A stretch of DNA of 64,000 nt, from the NCBI RefSeq assembly GCF_000005505.3, contig NC_016131.3, forward strand, positions 50,825,355 to 50,889,354, in the 5' to 3' direction. Origin of the DNA: Brachypodium distachyon. Its lineage: Eukaryota; Streptophyta; Magnoliopsida; Poales; Poaceae. Of the stretch, positions 45,035-55,789 are shown piece after piece; positions within the stretch are counted from its first letter, which is position 1, and every line of letters starts with the position of its first letter. Both the position numbers and the translations under genes were made by a program. The notes beneath the pieces are model-generated. The model was not told the origin of the DNA. It saw only the letters and a program-made list of their open reading frames with translations, and ran no database searches.

Positions 45035-45905
45035 GAGGTATTCAGTCTAGCTCTCATACAAAGTACTTTTCGAAATTACTAGCCGACAATGTTACCTAAG
45101 CTGCCCGTGTTGTTTTCACAGATAGATGATCTTAGAGATATTATTGGAATGAACCCAAAAGAGGTATAGGAGAATCGCACTTCACTGTTTGTTTGTGTTC
45201 AATATTTGTTTATATGCTTTATATTTTCTAACTTTCATAGTATTAGTACAAATGTGTACTTTATTGTGAACTACATCATCACACTGTCATCAATGATGCC
45301 ATATCTAGCATCTATTTCCCGTATTTCGAATAAAGCTTTACCAGCACTTATGATGCTTTTACTCATTCTCGATACAATGTTGTTTACTAGATAAAAAAGA
45401 TGATCTCAGGGATCATCGACTCTTAGATCCATGGTTGGCCTCTACCGGAGCGGATGACAACCGTTGTTGTCAAGACTACCGATATTACTCTTTCCAACAT
45501 AGGAGTGCAAATCTGTACCGATGTTTTGAGAGGTGTTAACGCAGTACGAAAATGCTTTGGTTTGTTGTGTTGAGTGTGAGAAAGCACCCGAAGTGCTTTG
45601 GTTAGTTGCGTTGATTTTGCAATTGTATTTCTTGTGTAACGGCGCCGTGTATTTGTATAATTAATACTTCCTCCGATCCATAATAAGTGTTTCAAACTTT
45701 GTACTAATTTAATATAAAGTTGTACTAAATATAAAACACTTATTTATATCGGAGGAGTAGCAAATAAAACACACATCTCCTCCTTTTGTGCGAGATGGAG
45801 CCATATCTAAGGCTCTCATCACGTGTGCATTGATCTTGGCGGTCGTGCTCTTGCTTGTGGAGCCGTGCCTGCCTTGCGCGTTCAGGTCATGGCGACGGCG
45901 CTCAG
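45035..45905 (+). pseudogene. Duplicated block, copy 2: truncated kinesin 3' end (last two exons) and flank
   Basis: The sequence matches 35,385-36,280. It includes the exon encoding IDDLRDIIGMN-KE (about 45,121-45,163, with P in place of Q) and the last exon (about 45,392-45,427, stop TAG kept). No upstream kinesin exons are present, so it cannot make a kinesin. Copy 2 has about 100 bp near 45,245-45,345 that copy 1 lacks, and a private MITE at 45,667-45,757, but it lacks the solo LTR. Confidence 0.88.
45667..45757. mobile_element. Stowaway-type MITE in the duplicated block
   Basis: This 91-bp element has ends cttcctccgatccataata and tatatcggaggag and is flanked by TA (45665-45666 and 45758-45759). 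Copy 1 of the duplication, at about 36,136, reads caatactacgtagcaaat without the element. Confidence 0.88.
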
Positions 45906-46246
45906 GACGGACGCCCTATCCACCACCACCCTAGCGGAGCACCGCCTACGCGTGGCCCGGCGCTAGCAGATTCTCGGCCAACGTAACCGAGAGAAGAATT
46001 GGGACAACAAGATCACGATAGATTTAATAAAACGGTTTTGGTATTGATAAATCGTCGGTTTGTTAGTCAGAGATCAATGGAAAGGTTAGCAATTGGATCT
46101 TATACCAACAATAGCAAGTCAGAGATGAGAGAATGTGAATGACCCTCGAATCTTAATTCAACGGTTTTGAAACGTCGACTAACATTTAAGCCTCATTTTT
46201 AAAAAAACGGACGATTTAGAAATAGCCACACCTATTAATTAATTTA

Positions 46247-46560
46247 GATTTGTAGATGTTGGTAAATTTCTCTCGCCGAAGGTGGTGGTGGGTGTGAAGA
46301 AGAGGGGGGGGGGGGATCAATAGCCGACGAGTCATGCTATAAGTGCTACGTCACATAGTGTCCTCCGTATTTGTTCGAACTAGCCCCCACATATGTTGAG
46401 CATAGTGTTTGTGTGGTGGTGCTCAAGTTGTTGTGTTAGTTGGCCGAGCATGTCGAAGAAACAAATCGTTTATAAAATGGATACATCTTTCTCTACAACT
46501 ACTGAAGTTAACAGTGTTAACCAATCCCTCGACAAGAAAGACAAGTTTAAATAGATGCTT
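46247..46560. repeat. Dispersed duplicate, copy 1 (other copy at 49,619-49,890)
   Basis: Shared landmarks include cccacatatgttgagc, gtggtgctcaagttgttgtg and tcgtttataaaatggataca. This copy contains a run of 12 G at about 46,304-46,315. Both copies adjoin DUF1618-related sequence, so this looks like flank carried along in local duplication. Confidence 0.88.
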
Positions 46561-46880
46561 GGGAGCTTGGCCCTCGTCCTCGCGCCGTAGTAGTGGACCG
46601 TTGTAGCAGACGCCCCGGCCCTCGGCGTCGTTGCCGGCGGCTATTCGGGCCCACTGTCGCAGGTCCGCACTCGTGGAGGAAGAAGGCGAGCAGGATGCGC
46701 GCGCGAGGCTCGGCGTCTGGTTCGCGTGCTACGGGCTCATGCTCGTGGCCGGTAGGGTCGGCGCAGGGGTGTTCTGCCTCGTGGCCTGGCGCTCGCGGCG
46801 GCGTATGACGTCGGGGCATTCGCCGCGCGGAGGCTGCTCAGGGGCGGCGGCGGGCAGATCTCAGCCGTTGGTTAATTGAC
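46561..46880 (+). other. GC-rich coding-like fragment
   Basis: This is a sharply bounded GC-rich island in AT-rich surroundings. One frame reads ARARLGVWFACYGLMLVAGR followed by VGAGVFCLVAWRSRRR, which looks like a membrane segment and a basic end. There is no convincing start or exon context. It is possibly a captured gene fragment; I do not recognise the family. Confidence 0.3.
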
Positions 46881-48140
46881 GGTCCAGATTAGAACGTACC
46901 CCTTCGCGCGTGTATGCAGGTATAAAGTGCCGTATATTAGCCAATTAATGTATTTTAGTTCCTGAACACGCGCCAAACGTGAGTCCGAGGACCAATATGC
47001 ACATGTTCCTCAAGTTTAGGGACCGTGTGTGCGTTTTACTCTAAAACAAAACAAACTAGCTAAGTGACTGTGCGTTACAACCGAAACACAAATATTTCAA
47101 CGATCACGCTAGTGTCAAATATAGGTTAAGCATGTACATTGAGCCACTGTTTTTTCTGAAAACATAGTTGACATACCATTTTATTTTCTGTTGATAGCAA
47201 AGTGTCTGTGCAAAGGTACGGAACAACTAAGTGATGACATAGCAAATGGTGCTACATTGTAAAAAATACCAATACATTTCTCATACGTCTCTTTTAGTGA
47301 TATTTGTAATACATTTCTTGTGTATATATCCAATGCGGTCATTTCAAACGACATTGTGGTACAACACACGGAGGAAGTTGACATAGGGCACATGACGGCA
47401 TAACTGGTCATCTCTATATCATTTGGGTGGTTGAGCTCCTTCCAAACAACAACCTCGTCTTAAATAATGCGTGGCGAGAAGCAATTTCAGATTCTCCAAA
47501 ATCCATGAGTTAGAATACATGCACCATAAGATGCGGAGGAGGGGAAGAGAAGGCCGCAAGGGGCGGCCATAGTTGCCAAGTTCCCGGGTCAAACGGGTCG
47601 AGGGACATGAACGAGAATCATTGTTGGCCAAAATGATGGATCAATCAGGTACATCTCCAAAGCGACCGATCGAAAGAGGGGACGCGACCCATAAATTTGG
47701 GGACGATGATTCAAGAATGATTAGGAAATAAACATCGATTGCAGCTACGATTAGGAAACATGTTTTAATTGATAGTTGCCTAATTAAATTGATTGATTTT
47801 AGGTATGATTGGAAATCAGGCCGCGATTGAGTGGTTGCCAGGGCTTAGTTGTTGGAGCTACAATTAGGAAACGGGCCTGGGTCGTTAGGAATCGCGTCCT
47901 GCCCGTCGAACCGTACGTCCCGGCCATTGACCCCGATCCTTGATCCGGATTGAAGTTTGAACGCCCTATTGTTCCGCGTTCCCGGCTTCTATGGGGGCTC
48001 GGTGAGTAGGAGGGGTTTGGATCGGGTCTGAGAAAGTTTTTTTTTCTTCGAAGGCGAGGAAGACGTGGTGGCAATGATCCTAATTTGGTCGTACTGACGA
48101 CGGACGCAACTGCAAATGAAAGAAGAGTACATGGCATGCA
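46881..48140. other. Non-genic spacer
   Basis: This is AT-rich sequence followed by mixed sequence with no recognised gene. A minus-strand open frame at 47,799-48,233 has arbitrary composition and no domain character. Confidence 0.4.
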
Positions 48141-48354
48141 CCACCTAATCGATATCGCTACCCATTGTTGCCCGGCCCTATTCCTCCATACGCTGCTTTC
48201 TTTTCTTTTCTTTTCTGGAGAATAACCTATCATCCAACCTTATTATCCCTGTTATAATCCCGTCCAAACCCAAACCCTAGCTAGGATCCATCCCAATCTC
48301 GCTTCATCCACCCCCGCGGCCATTGATCTCGAAGTTAGCTGAAGAAAACGATCG

Positions 48355-49275
48355 ATGGCCCTCTCGCGGCGGTTTCTGAATCTGATTGTGGACAACGGCA
48401 TCCCTGCGCTGCATCGACCTGACGCGGCAGCATTTCTTCAAAGACTGGGCACCGGCGGCTGGTACCGGCAAATCAATCTTCCCAGCCTGCTCTTCAACTT
48501 CCAAGCATCACGTTTAGATGTCAAGGACAAATGGAAGATGGACTGCTTCCCGCTTGTGGATCGCAGGGTGATCTGTGCGGACCAGTGGGGGCGCAGCTTC
48601 CTCTTGGAGGCGGACACACAACGCATCGTTACCATGCCCCATCTTCATGAGCCCAAGTCGATACCTATCTCCATCTTCGTCCCCCAGCCCCATGTCGATG
48701 GTGATATTGATTTGGGCACCCTTGTAGTCATGGAGATCGAGGATTCCCAAATCGCGGTCGGGTAATCATCAGTTTGAGGCCTTCGTCTACTGCAACCCTA
48801 AAGTGACCCGCTTCTCCAAGTCTGGGACTGCCGGCTCCTCCCGCCACCGCCCTATCGTGTTGATGATGCCGCCCAGAGATGATGCCGCATACATGGACAT
48901 GTGCCCAAAGATCAGCTCTTATGGTGTGCTTAACGATGGTCACAAATTTTCATCTCCGTCGAGGGCCTAGGCACCTATTGCCTGGACACGACGACCCACA
49001 CGTGGCGACAAGCCGGCAACTGGACCCTACCCTTCCGCGGCAAGGTTGAGTACGTACCGGAGCTCAAGCTCTGGTTTGGCCTCTCTGCCAAGGACCAAAT
49101 GTTGGCTGCTGCTGACCTATCCTCCATGGATTCCCAGCCAGAGCTAATACTCATCATAGATGCTTGTAAGGCCGAGCTTGACTGGCAAGAGGAATGGAAG
49201 CAATACATGGATTCTCAACTTGTCAACCTGGGCTCAGGCAGCTTGTGCATAAATTGCAAGGTTCTTCCACACTGA
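48355..49275 (+). pseudogene. DUF1618-family gene, disrupted by frameshifts
   Basis: The ATG at 48355 opens MALSRRFLNLIVDNGIPALH, followed by RPDAAAFLQRLGTGGWYRQI, NLPSLLFNFQASRLD, CFPLVDRRVICADQWGRSFL and VTMPHLHEPKSIPISIFVPQ, up to a stop near 48,765. Homology then continues in a second frame (FEAFVYCNPKVTRFSKSG through DMCPKISSYGVLNDGHKF) and a third (ISVEGLGTYCLDTTTHTWRQ, AGNWTLPF, YVPELKLWFGLSAKDQ, SQLVNLGSGSLCINCKVLPH), ending near 49,275. The family is grass-expanded and of unknown function. The pieces are otherwise complete and colinear, so this is the best preserved of the three copies. Two frame changes make a full product unlikely, unless they are assembly errors. Confidence 0.78.
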
Positions 49276-49618
49276 TCGCAACGAGGATGAATCGATTGCT
49301 GTCTTGACTCGGGTGTAGGTGTCGCGTCTCCACCATGTCAATGCCAATGCCAATACTAGCAAACTGGGACTCAAAATGACACCGCACAAATCGAGACGCC
49401 ACACTTCTTCTAATGCCAGCGGTACCATCCAGGCACTGTTTTCAACTTAAATTCACTGTTTAATTTATCCACTGCTACTCGGCAGCTTGTCATGGACTAG
49501 TTTTATTGTTATGCGTTCCAAGTCTCTTCTATTATATATATTGTGATACCGTCAATGGTAATGCTTTATGATTTATCTTGCTAACTGAGTCCTACCATTT
49601 ATATATTGCGGTCTGAAT

Positions 49619-49890
49619 GTAGATTTGTAGATGTTGCCTAGGGTGGCGGTGGTGGGTGGGAGCCACTATCTATAAGTGCTGCGTCACGTAGTGTCTTCCG
49701 ACTTTGCTCGAGCTAGCACCCACATATGTTGAGCGTAGTGTTTGCATGGTGGTGCTCAAGTTGTTGTGTCAGTTGGCCGAGCATGTCAAAAAAACACATC
49801 GTTTATAAAATGGATACATCCTTCTCTACAACTACTGAAATTAACAGTATTAACCGACCCCCGACGAGAAAGACATGTCTAAATAGATGG
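49619..49890. repeat. Dispersed duplicate, copy 2 (other copy at 46,247-46,560)
   Basis: It has the same landmarks as copy 1, with about 10-15% difference and without the G run. It is followed at 49,990-50,080 by a partial copy of the leader of the 48.4-kb DUF1618 gene (ctcgatatcgctacccac, cctatcatccaatcttatta; compare 48,150-48,250). Confidence 0.85.
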
Positions 49891-50080
49891 GAGAAGGGAT
49901 TTAGAATTTGTTTACATCTAAAAGGTATAGGTAGACCTGCCAACCCTATCAAAAAAAAGAACAAATACATGCCTGGACATGCTTCTCCAACGATCCACCT
50001 AATTAATCACTCGATATCGCTACCCACATCCTAACCTGCTTTCTTTTCTTGAGGACCTATCATCCAATCTTATTATCCCT

Positions 50081-50593
50081 CCTTGCCGCTACCACGACAC
50101 GGTAGGTCCGTGAAACCACACGTGGCAGGCACACATTCTCAACCCCTAATCAATTCTAGGATGACATACCATCTAGCGCAATCGCTTGTGTCGATGCAAT
50201 ACAAGATAACCATGCATGTGGAGTAAAACCTTAAAAATCACGCTCCAAGAGAATAACATGAGAAACATAATCGGTTCCGTTACGTTTTGTCACATTCTTG
50301 GCAAACTTAATTAACTTGTTGTCCAAAATGCAATGCCAAGTCTAAGAAGGAAAGAGGTTTCCAGAGTCTTCCGGGTGGTGTCTTGTTACGTGCTGGGCCC
50401 ACAGTCAGTGGCATCATCCAGTCTTTTCTACGTACGCAACCGAGAAAATAAATAAAAAATAAAATTGAAAAAAAGGAAAGGAAAAAAAAAGTAGAAGAAG
50501 AGACAGTCAGAAGTGAAACCGAAACCCCTTTGGAATTCCCCAAACCTTGGCCTTGGCCTCGTCTCGTCAGGATCCATCCTTCTTCCGGCCGCC
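50081..50593. other. Spacer and RING-H2 gene leader
   Basis: No gene was recognised. The A/G-rich stretch at 50,450-50,515 precedes the leader of the RING-H2 gene. The in-frame GTG at 50513 is not taken as a start. Confidence 0.4.
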
Positions 50594-51610
50594 ATGTCGT
50601 CGTCCTCGTCGGCGGCGGCGCAGCAGCACCAGCGCTACTACTGCCACCAGTGCGACCGCACCATCTCCATCCCGCGTCCCGCCTCCCTCGATGCCGACGT
50701 CCTCTGCCCCCACTGTTCGGGCGGTTTCGTCGAAGAGCTCCTCCAGGAACAGCCAAACCCTAGCCCTCCAACCCCGCCGCCGCCAACCCACCCCTTCTTC
50801 CCCTTCTCCTCCGCCAGCTTCCTCGACCTCCGCCACCCAAGCGACCTCGCCGGCGTCCTCGGCCCCCAATCCCCCTCCGCTCCCCGCGCCAACCACTTCG
50901 ACGTCACCGACTTCCTCCATGGCCACCTCGGCGGCATCCTCTCCGGCGGGGCCACCATCCAGATCGTCCTCGAGGGCTCCTCCGCCGGACCCTTCGGCCT
51001 CTCCGGCCTCGCCGGCGCCGGCGCCGGCGGGATCAACCTCGGCGACTACTTCATGGGATCCGGCCTCGAGCAGCTTATCCAGCAGCTTGCCGAGAACGAT
51101 CCCAACCGCTATGGCACCCCGCCCGCCGCCAAGTCCGCCGTCGCTGCCCTGCCTGACGTTGCTGTGTCCGCCACCATGATGGCTGCCGATGGAGGCGCCC
51201 AGTGCGCTGTCTGCATGGACGACTTCGAGCTCGGGGCCTCTGCCAAGCAGCTCCCCTGCAAGCATGTTTTCCACAAGGACTGTATCCTGCCCTGGCTCGA
51301 CCTGCACAGTTCCTGCCCTGTCTGCCGTCACGAGCTGCCCACTGATGAACCTGATCATGACCGCCGCCAGGGAGACCAGCGCGCTGCTGCTGCCTCTGCC
51401 GCAGCGGCAGCAGCGGCAGCGGCTGAGGCATCGCCTGGCACCCCTTCTCCCAGGGTGGCTGAGAGGAGGTTCAGGATATCTCTGCCTTGGCCTCTCAGGG
51501 CCGCCTTGGGTGGCCAGGTCGAGAGCAGCGATCCAAGCGGCCAGGATGCTAGTGGTAGCAACAACAACGATGCAAGTGGTGCCCCTCGTTCCTATGATGA
51601 TCTGGACTGA
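50594..51610 (+). CDS. RING-H2 E3 ubiquitin ligase with N-terminal zinc ribbon (RNF126/BCA2 type)
   Basis: A single coding exon encodes 338 residues. The N-terminal zinc ribbon has cysteines at 17, 20, 38 and 41 (YYCHQCDRTI and VLCPHCSGGF), a domain typical of the RNF115/RNF126-like class in plants and animals. The middle is Pro/Gly/Ala-rich. The RING-H2 domain (about 204-245) reads CAVCMDDFELGASAKQLPCK, HVFHKDCILPWLDLHSSCPV and CRHELP, with all C3H2C3 ligands present, so E2 binding and ligase activity are expected. The tail has a poly-Ala tract and the conserved RRFRISLPWPLR motif. It is probably cytosolic or nuclear. The start is the ATG of MSSSSSAAAQ after a GC-rich leader. The substrate is unknown. 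Confidence 0.93.
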   Translation: MSSSSSAAAQQHQRYYCHQCDRTISIPRPASLDADVLCPHCSGGFVEELLQEQPNPSPPTPPPPTHPFFPFSSASFLDLRHPSDLAGVLGPQSPSAPRANHFDVTDFLHGHLGGILSGGATIQIVLEGSSAGPFGLSGLAGAGAGGINLGDYFMGSGLEQLIQQLAENDPNRYGTPPAAKSAVAALPDVAVSATMMAADGGAQCAVCMDDFELGASAKQLPCKHVFHKDCILPWLDLHSSCPVCRHELPTDEPDHDRRQGDQRAAAASAAAAAAAAAEASPGTPSPRVAERRFRISLPWPLRAALGGQVESSDPSGQDASGSNNNDASGAPRSYDDLD

Positions 51611-54139
51611 AGCGCTTGCAAGGAATTGGAGATGAAGAGGTATAACATTACACATTCCATTATTACGGTCTTACATATTTCAATAATTATGTCCGCTTGC
51701 GATTTAATTGGAATCCCACATGTGCTGCCAAGTAGAGAAGTTGACCGAGCAATTACCTTTTATGGCTTTCTAGCGTGTTACTTGATAGTTCAATACGAGG
51801 TCGATTTAGGTTTTTGTGTTTACTTTATCTATCTCCTGATGAGCTGGAGGGTGTCGATGTGAGCTGTGAATTAGGTTCAGGGGGCGATGCAGGGCGGGAG
51901 TCGGTGCTATGAATAACTGTGTTGCATGCTATTTAAACTATGTATAATAGGCGGCATGAAAAACAGAGTATTGCCTACCTCATATAGGTGAGCAACCTGT
52001 CGGATACCGGTTACCTAGTTTCAGTACAATGCTGTGGGGCCACAGTGGTAGACCAATTGGGAAATGCCTACCAAGCTATCAGCTGCAGGTGAAAGTTTTA
52101 ATTATTTGTCTGTGTCGGTCAATACCACGTGCAAAAATGGCTAGTGTTGTGATTATACCATTTTATCTGTTATGCAAGCAGGTAAGGGCAAAATGCAATA
52201 GTGTGGAGAGATGGATGTATACTAGTGCATGGGTTGATGTAGATGTTGTTTGATTATTTTCCTCTTCTTGATTGGTTGATTCAAGCTTATATGCTATATT
52301 CAGGTAGACAGAGCTGTGTGTTGTTAGAAAGGAGTGCATTGTTTTGCAAGGCCTTGGTTAAGCTCATCTGCTGCAGTGACATACTGGTAGTTATATTGCA
52401 CATGGATGATGTCTGACTACTACAGTTGCGATATGATATTAACTATTTTTGGTTTCAATGAAATGTGTTTCCCTTATCTTATATGGTCTTCCGGTGCAAT
52501 AGGATTTCTTTTAGAAATTATGCACTAAAGGTATTATCTATCTATCTGAAGGAAAAAAAAGATTCTTTTCTGAACTAAAGTTTGGATGTTGTTAGAAGGT
52601 GATGTATTTTAGTTGAATGATCTTGTCTGAAGATCTCTACATGTACGACCTCAGTCCTCACTGAGTTTTTAGTTTGCACCTTGCCTATTTTGTGTTTTTG
52701 GAGCTTTTCTTGGTTAATTCTCTTGTTGATTTCTTTAGTCCATTCTCTTACAAGGACCAGCTGGTTTGGAACACTTTTGATCATGTGGAGTTTTGGTTAA
52801 GCAATAGCTAAAGAATGTAATTATCTTTTCAGTTTGGCATCCAAGGATGCGAGTATTTGACTAGGAATGAAAATTCGCAAAGTAAACTAATTCAGCAGTG
52901 AATAAAACCTACACAACTTCCGCCTCTTTATGAGGCCAGCATATTTTCCATGTCGCTATAGAGCTTTCAAGCACAATCTACTAACGTAGTGTGTTGCATA
53001 TGCTGTTTGCTATCTGCTGGTGTTGTCAATCTTTTATTTTTGCAGCCACCACAAACTGTCGAAGCGAGGACCTGACGAGTTGTCTGTTGTGTTGCAGGAG
53101 TGGCGAAGGGACCAAAGGAAGAGATGCAACAGAACTGAGCTCAAGGAAGGAAGGAAGGAAGCTAGGAAGGAAGAGAAGACTTTGGTCTGTTGTGTTGATG
53201 GGTTAACTTGGTTTTATACTGGAAAGCTTGACTGTTGGTTTGTTTGTTTTGATGGGGGATGCCGGATGCTGCATGGGAAGTGTGTTATTATTGCCAAGGA
53301 AGTGGCAGCCCCCCCCCCCCCCCCCCCCCCCCCATATAATACATGACATGAATTGAATGGAATGGTATGGAAATGGATATCTGGTATAGTGATTGCGCTT
53401 ACCGCCTGCAGATAGATGAATCTGCAGATTGATATTCTTGTTCCTTGGTCTGAGGCTGTGGTGCGCGTGATTGCGCCAGGAACAAGCCCCTGCCATCAAA
53501 AGCTGTTGGTGGTGGCCGATGTGCACTGCCATGAAGCACTACCATCATCTGCTCAAGTAGACGAGATATTTTGGCTAGTAAATTGGCCAGGCATAATAAT
53601 ACATGTTCAATTGGCTAGGAAGGATGGATGTTCAATTGAGTTGAGAATGAGTTTTTGAGTATTTATGTTTTTAGAGAATTTTTCTATGTTGGTTATTTGA
53701 TTCTTAGGGCTGTGATCGATTGTTTGCGAGGAAAATCTCTCTAATCGAGCATGTTGTGTTCATCCGTGATCGATGCAAAATGTTATGCCCTGTACGTACA
53801 CGAGGCTAAAACAACTTCCCTCGTATTCCCTTTTCTTCTCCTCGCACAGCGTATTATTAAGACAAGTATAATTATTTGACCAAATTATATAATACGTAGC
53901 ACAAATTTGCATCGCTAGATCTGTGATCAAACCACATGTAAATGAACTAAAGACTAATCTCCCAGTGCGTCTATTTCTCGGTTGCCTGAAATTTAAGCAA
54001 AATGTCATCAAAATCGTTGGATTAAAAATTTGAAGGTCATCCTTCCTCTTACCTCCCATGTGCTATCATTGGATGAATATCCGACGGCCAAGAAAATCAA
54101 CTTATTTCTATTTAAAAATATGCAACTTTTATATAGCCT
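51611..54139. other. 3' flank of the RING-H2 gene and spacer
   Basis: This is AT-rich sequence, probably including a long 3' UTR. No further gene was recognised. The open frame at 53,416-53,658 lacks supporting features. A 25-nt poly-C run lies at 53,309-53,333. Confidence 0.45.
53309..53333. repeat. Poly-C run of 25
   Basis: This is an uninterrupted mononucleotide tract between gtggcag and atataatac. On the other strand it is poly-G. Confidence 0.95.
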
Positions 54140-55500
54140 CCAAATTCAAAAACTAGCGCCGCCGTGTCGCGTCCCTGGATCAAAAGTTGAATATAAAATA
54201 TGCAACTTTTATATTCAAAACACCACGCGGAAAAACAGAGCCCCCGCGTCGCTTTCCTCGGTGACACGGGGGAACCCTAGTGCCGCCGTGCTCTAGGCCC
54301 CATTCCTCCCGCACAATGCCGCCGCCGGAGGGGTGCCGGCGAAGCCGGGCACGCCCTGGGAAGGTGGCGGCGGGGCTATTTTCCCCCCTCCCTTGCAGGC
54401 GCACGGCGCGGGGCGGCGCGTGGAGCTGGCTATTCCGCGGAGCCGCGCGGCGCGGGGAAGTGGGCGCGGGCCGGGGCGGGTGCTAGCCTGCATGCGTGCC
54501 GGCGCGGGGGGACCGGCGGAGGTGCGAGCGCGCGGCGGGCCGGATCTGGGCCCGATTCAGGCGGTAGGCCAGATCTAGGCTGTGGGCGGGCGCTGGAGTG
54601 CGGGTGACTGCCGTCGTGTTGGCCGTCTCGGTGGCCGGCGGTGTGCGGGCCTGATCTAGGCGTGGCGTGCGGCCTGCGAGGGGCCCGAGGCTGCGGTTTG
54701 GCGTGCGCAGCCGGCTCGGTGGCCGGCATGGGCGGGCCCAATCTGGTCCTGTGCGGGCCCGATTTGGGCCTGGCCATGCTGCCATGTTCCACTATTTGTG
54801 TGGCCATGTTGGCGGGGCCTGATCCAGTCGGGGTAGTTGCGGTGCCCGGTGGTGATTTGGCGCGTGGCGTTCGGCGAGCTTTGCCGGCGCTTGCTGTGAT
54901 GCGGTTGCCTCTGGCCAGCCTCAGCTATTGGCTCCTGTCCGCGGTGGGTTTGGTGGCTGCGGGTGAAAACCCAGCATCGACCGGGTCGGTGCTGGCGACG
55001 ACGCCGTCCTCGGGCATCGCTTCCTTCTTGAAGCCGTCGCGGTGCAGCTTTGCCACATCCCACCCTTCGCAAACGAGGTGACTCCGAGCGAAAGCTCTGA
55101 TCCGGTTTCTGGGTCGGGTAACGGCGACGTCCTCGGATGCCGTATCCTTCTTAGAGGCGTTGCCTTTGGACACCTCGTTCGGCGGTGGAGTTTGCTTGCT
55201 GTGGTCCTGGCCAGGGAGGGCGACTTTGCGCTACATGGGCTTGCTGATGCGCGAGCCGTTTCCATCGGGGCAACCTCTTCTAGCTTCAGTCATCGAACTG
55301 CCTACCTTCTTCTGGCGCAAGGAGCCGTTCCCTGTTCAGCGTCGTTGGAGCGGAGGAGGTCTTCGTCTTGACGGTAGCGACTTGTTATTCGGTTTTCTGT
55401 GTTCGCTCTTTGTTAGGATTTTCCGCACGGCTTTCCTTAATAAGCCGTGCATTTGTATCGGTTTTCGGGCCCGGTTTTCCTCATAAACAGGGCCAACTCT
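54140..55500. other. GC-rich non-genic block, possibly transposon-derived
   Basis: This is about 1.3 kb of strongly GC-rich sequence with open frames in all six frames, none with recognisable domains. The right end turns AT-rich with ccgcacggctttccttaata, aagccgtgcatttgtatcgg and gttttcctcataaacagg, which resembles a retroelement or Pack-MULE 3' end. No ends or target duplication could be fixed. Confidence 0.35.
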
Positions 55501-55564
55501 ATTCTTCTAATCGAATCACGAAGATCGACCGTTGCATCCTAAAAAGATAAATCAAAAACTAATA

Positions 55565-55659
55565 CTTCCTCTGGCCCATATTACTTGTCACAGATGTACT
55601 ACTATCTTGTACTATATCTATGTATCTGTGACAAGTAATATGGGTTGGATCGGAAGGAG
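55565..55659. mobile_element. Stowaway-type MITE
   Basis: This 95-bp hairpin has ends cttcctctggcccatattac and the inverted gtaatatgggttggatcgga-aggag. Long arms pair through cttgtcacagat and atctgtgacaag. It is flanked by TA at 55563-55564 and 55660-55661. Confidence 0.9.
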
Positions 55660-55789
55660 TACCTATAATGAGAAAAAGAGAAAGAATATTATTTTCATAA
55701 AAATAATTTGTTTTAATTTTGCAATGAACTGGTTTTCTTTACGAGGACTTTCTTCCTGGTAAATCAAGCAGGGTCCTGTAACAAATACG

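Noticed and set aside
47799..48233. 144-residue minus-strand open frame
   Set aside because: Arbitrary composition, no homology I recognise, and it overlaps the leader of the DUF1618 copy.
50567..51655. Long minus-strand open frame opposite the RING-H2 gene
   Set aside because: It mirrors a GC-rich real exon, has no domains, and the plus frame has a full zinc ribbon and RING-H2.
53416..53658. 80-residue open frame downstream of the RING-H2 gene
   Set aside because: No domain, start context or exon signals; likely 3' UTR or spacer.
54430..54807. Open frames in the GC-rich block
   Set aside because: All six frames are open by composition; Pro/Arg/Ala-rich with no motifs.
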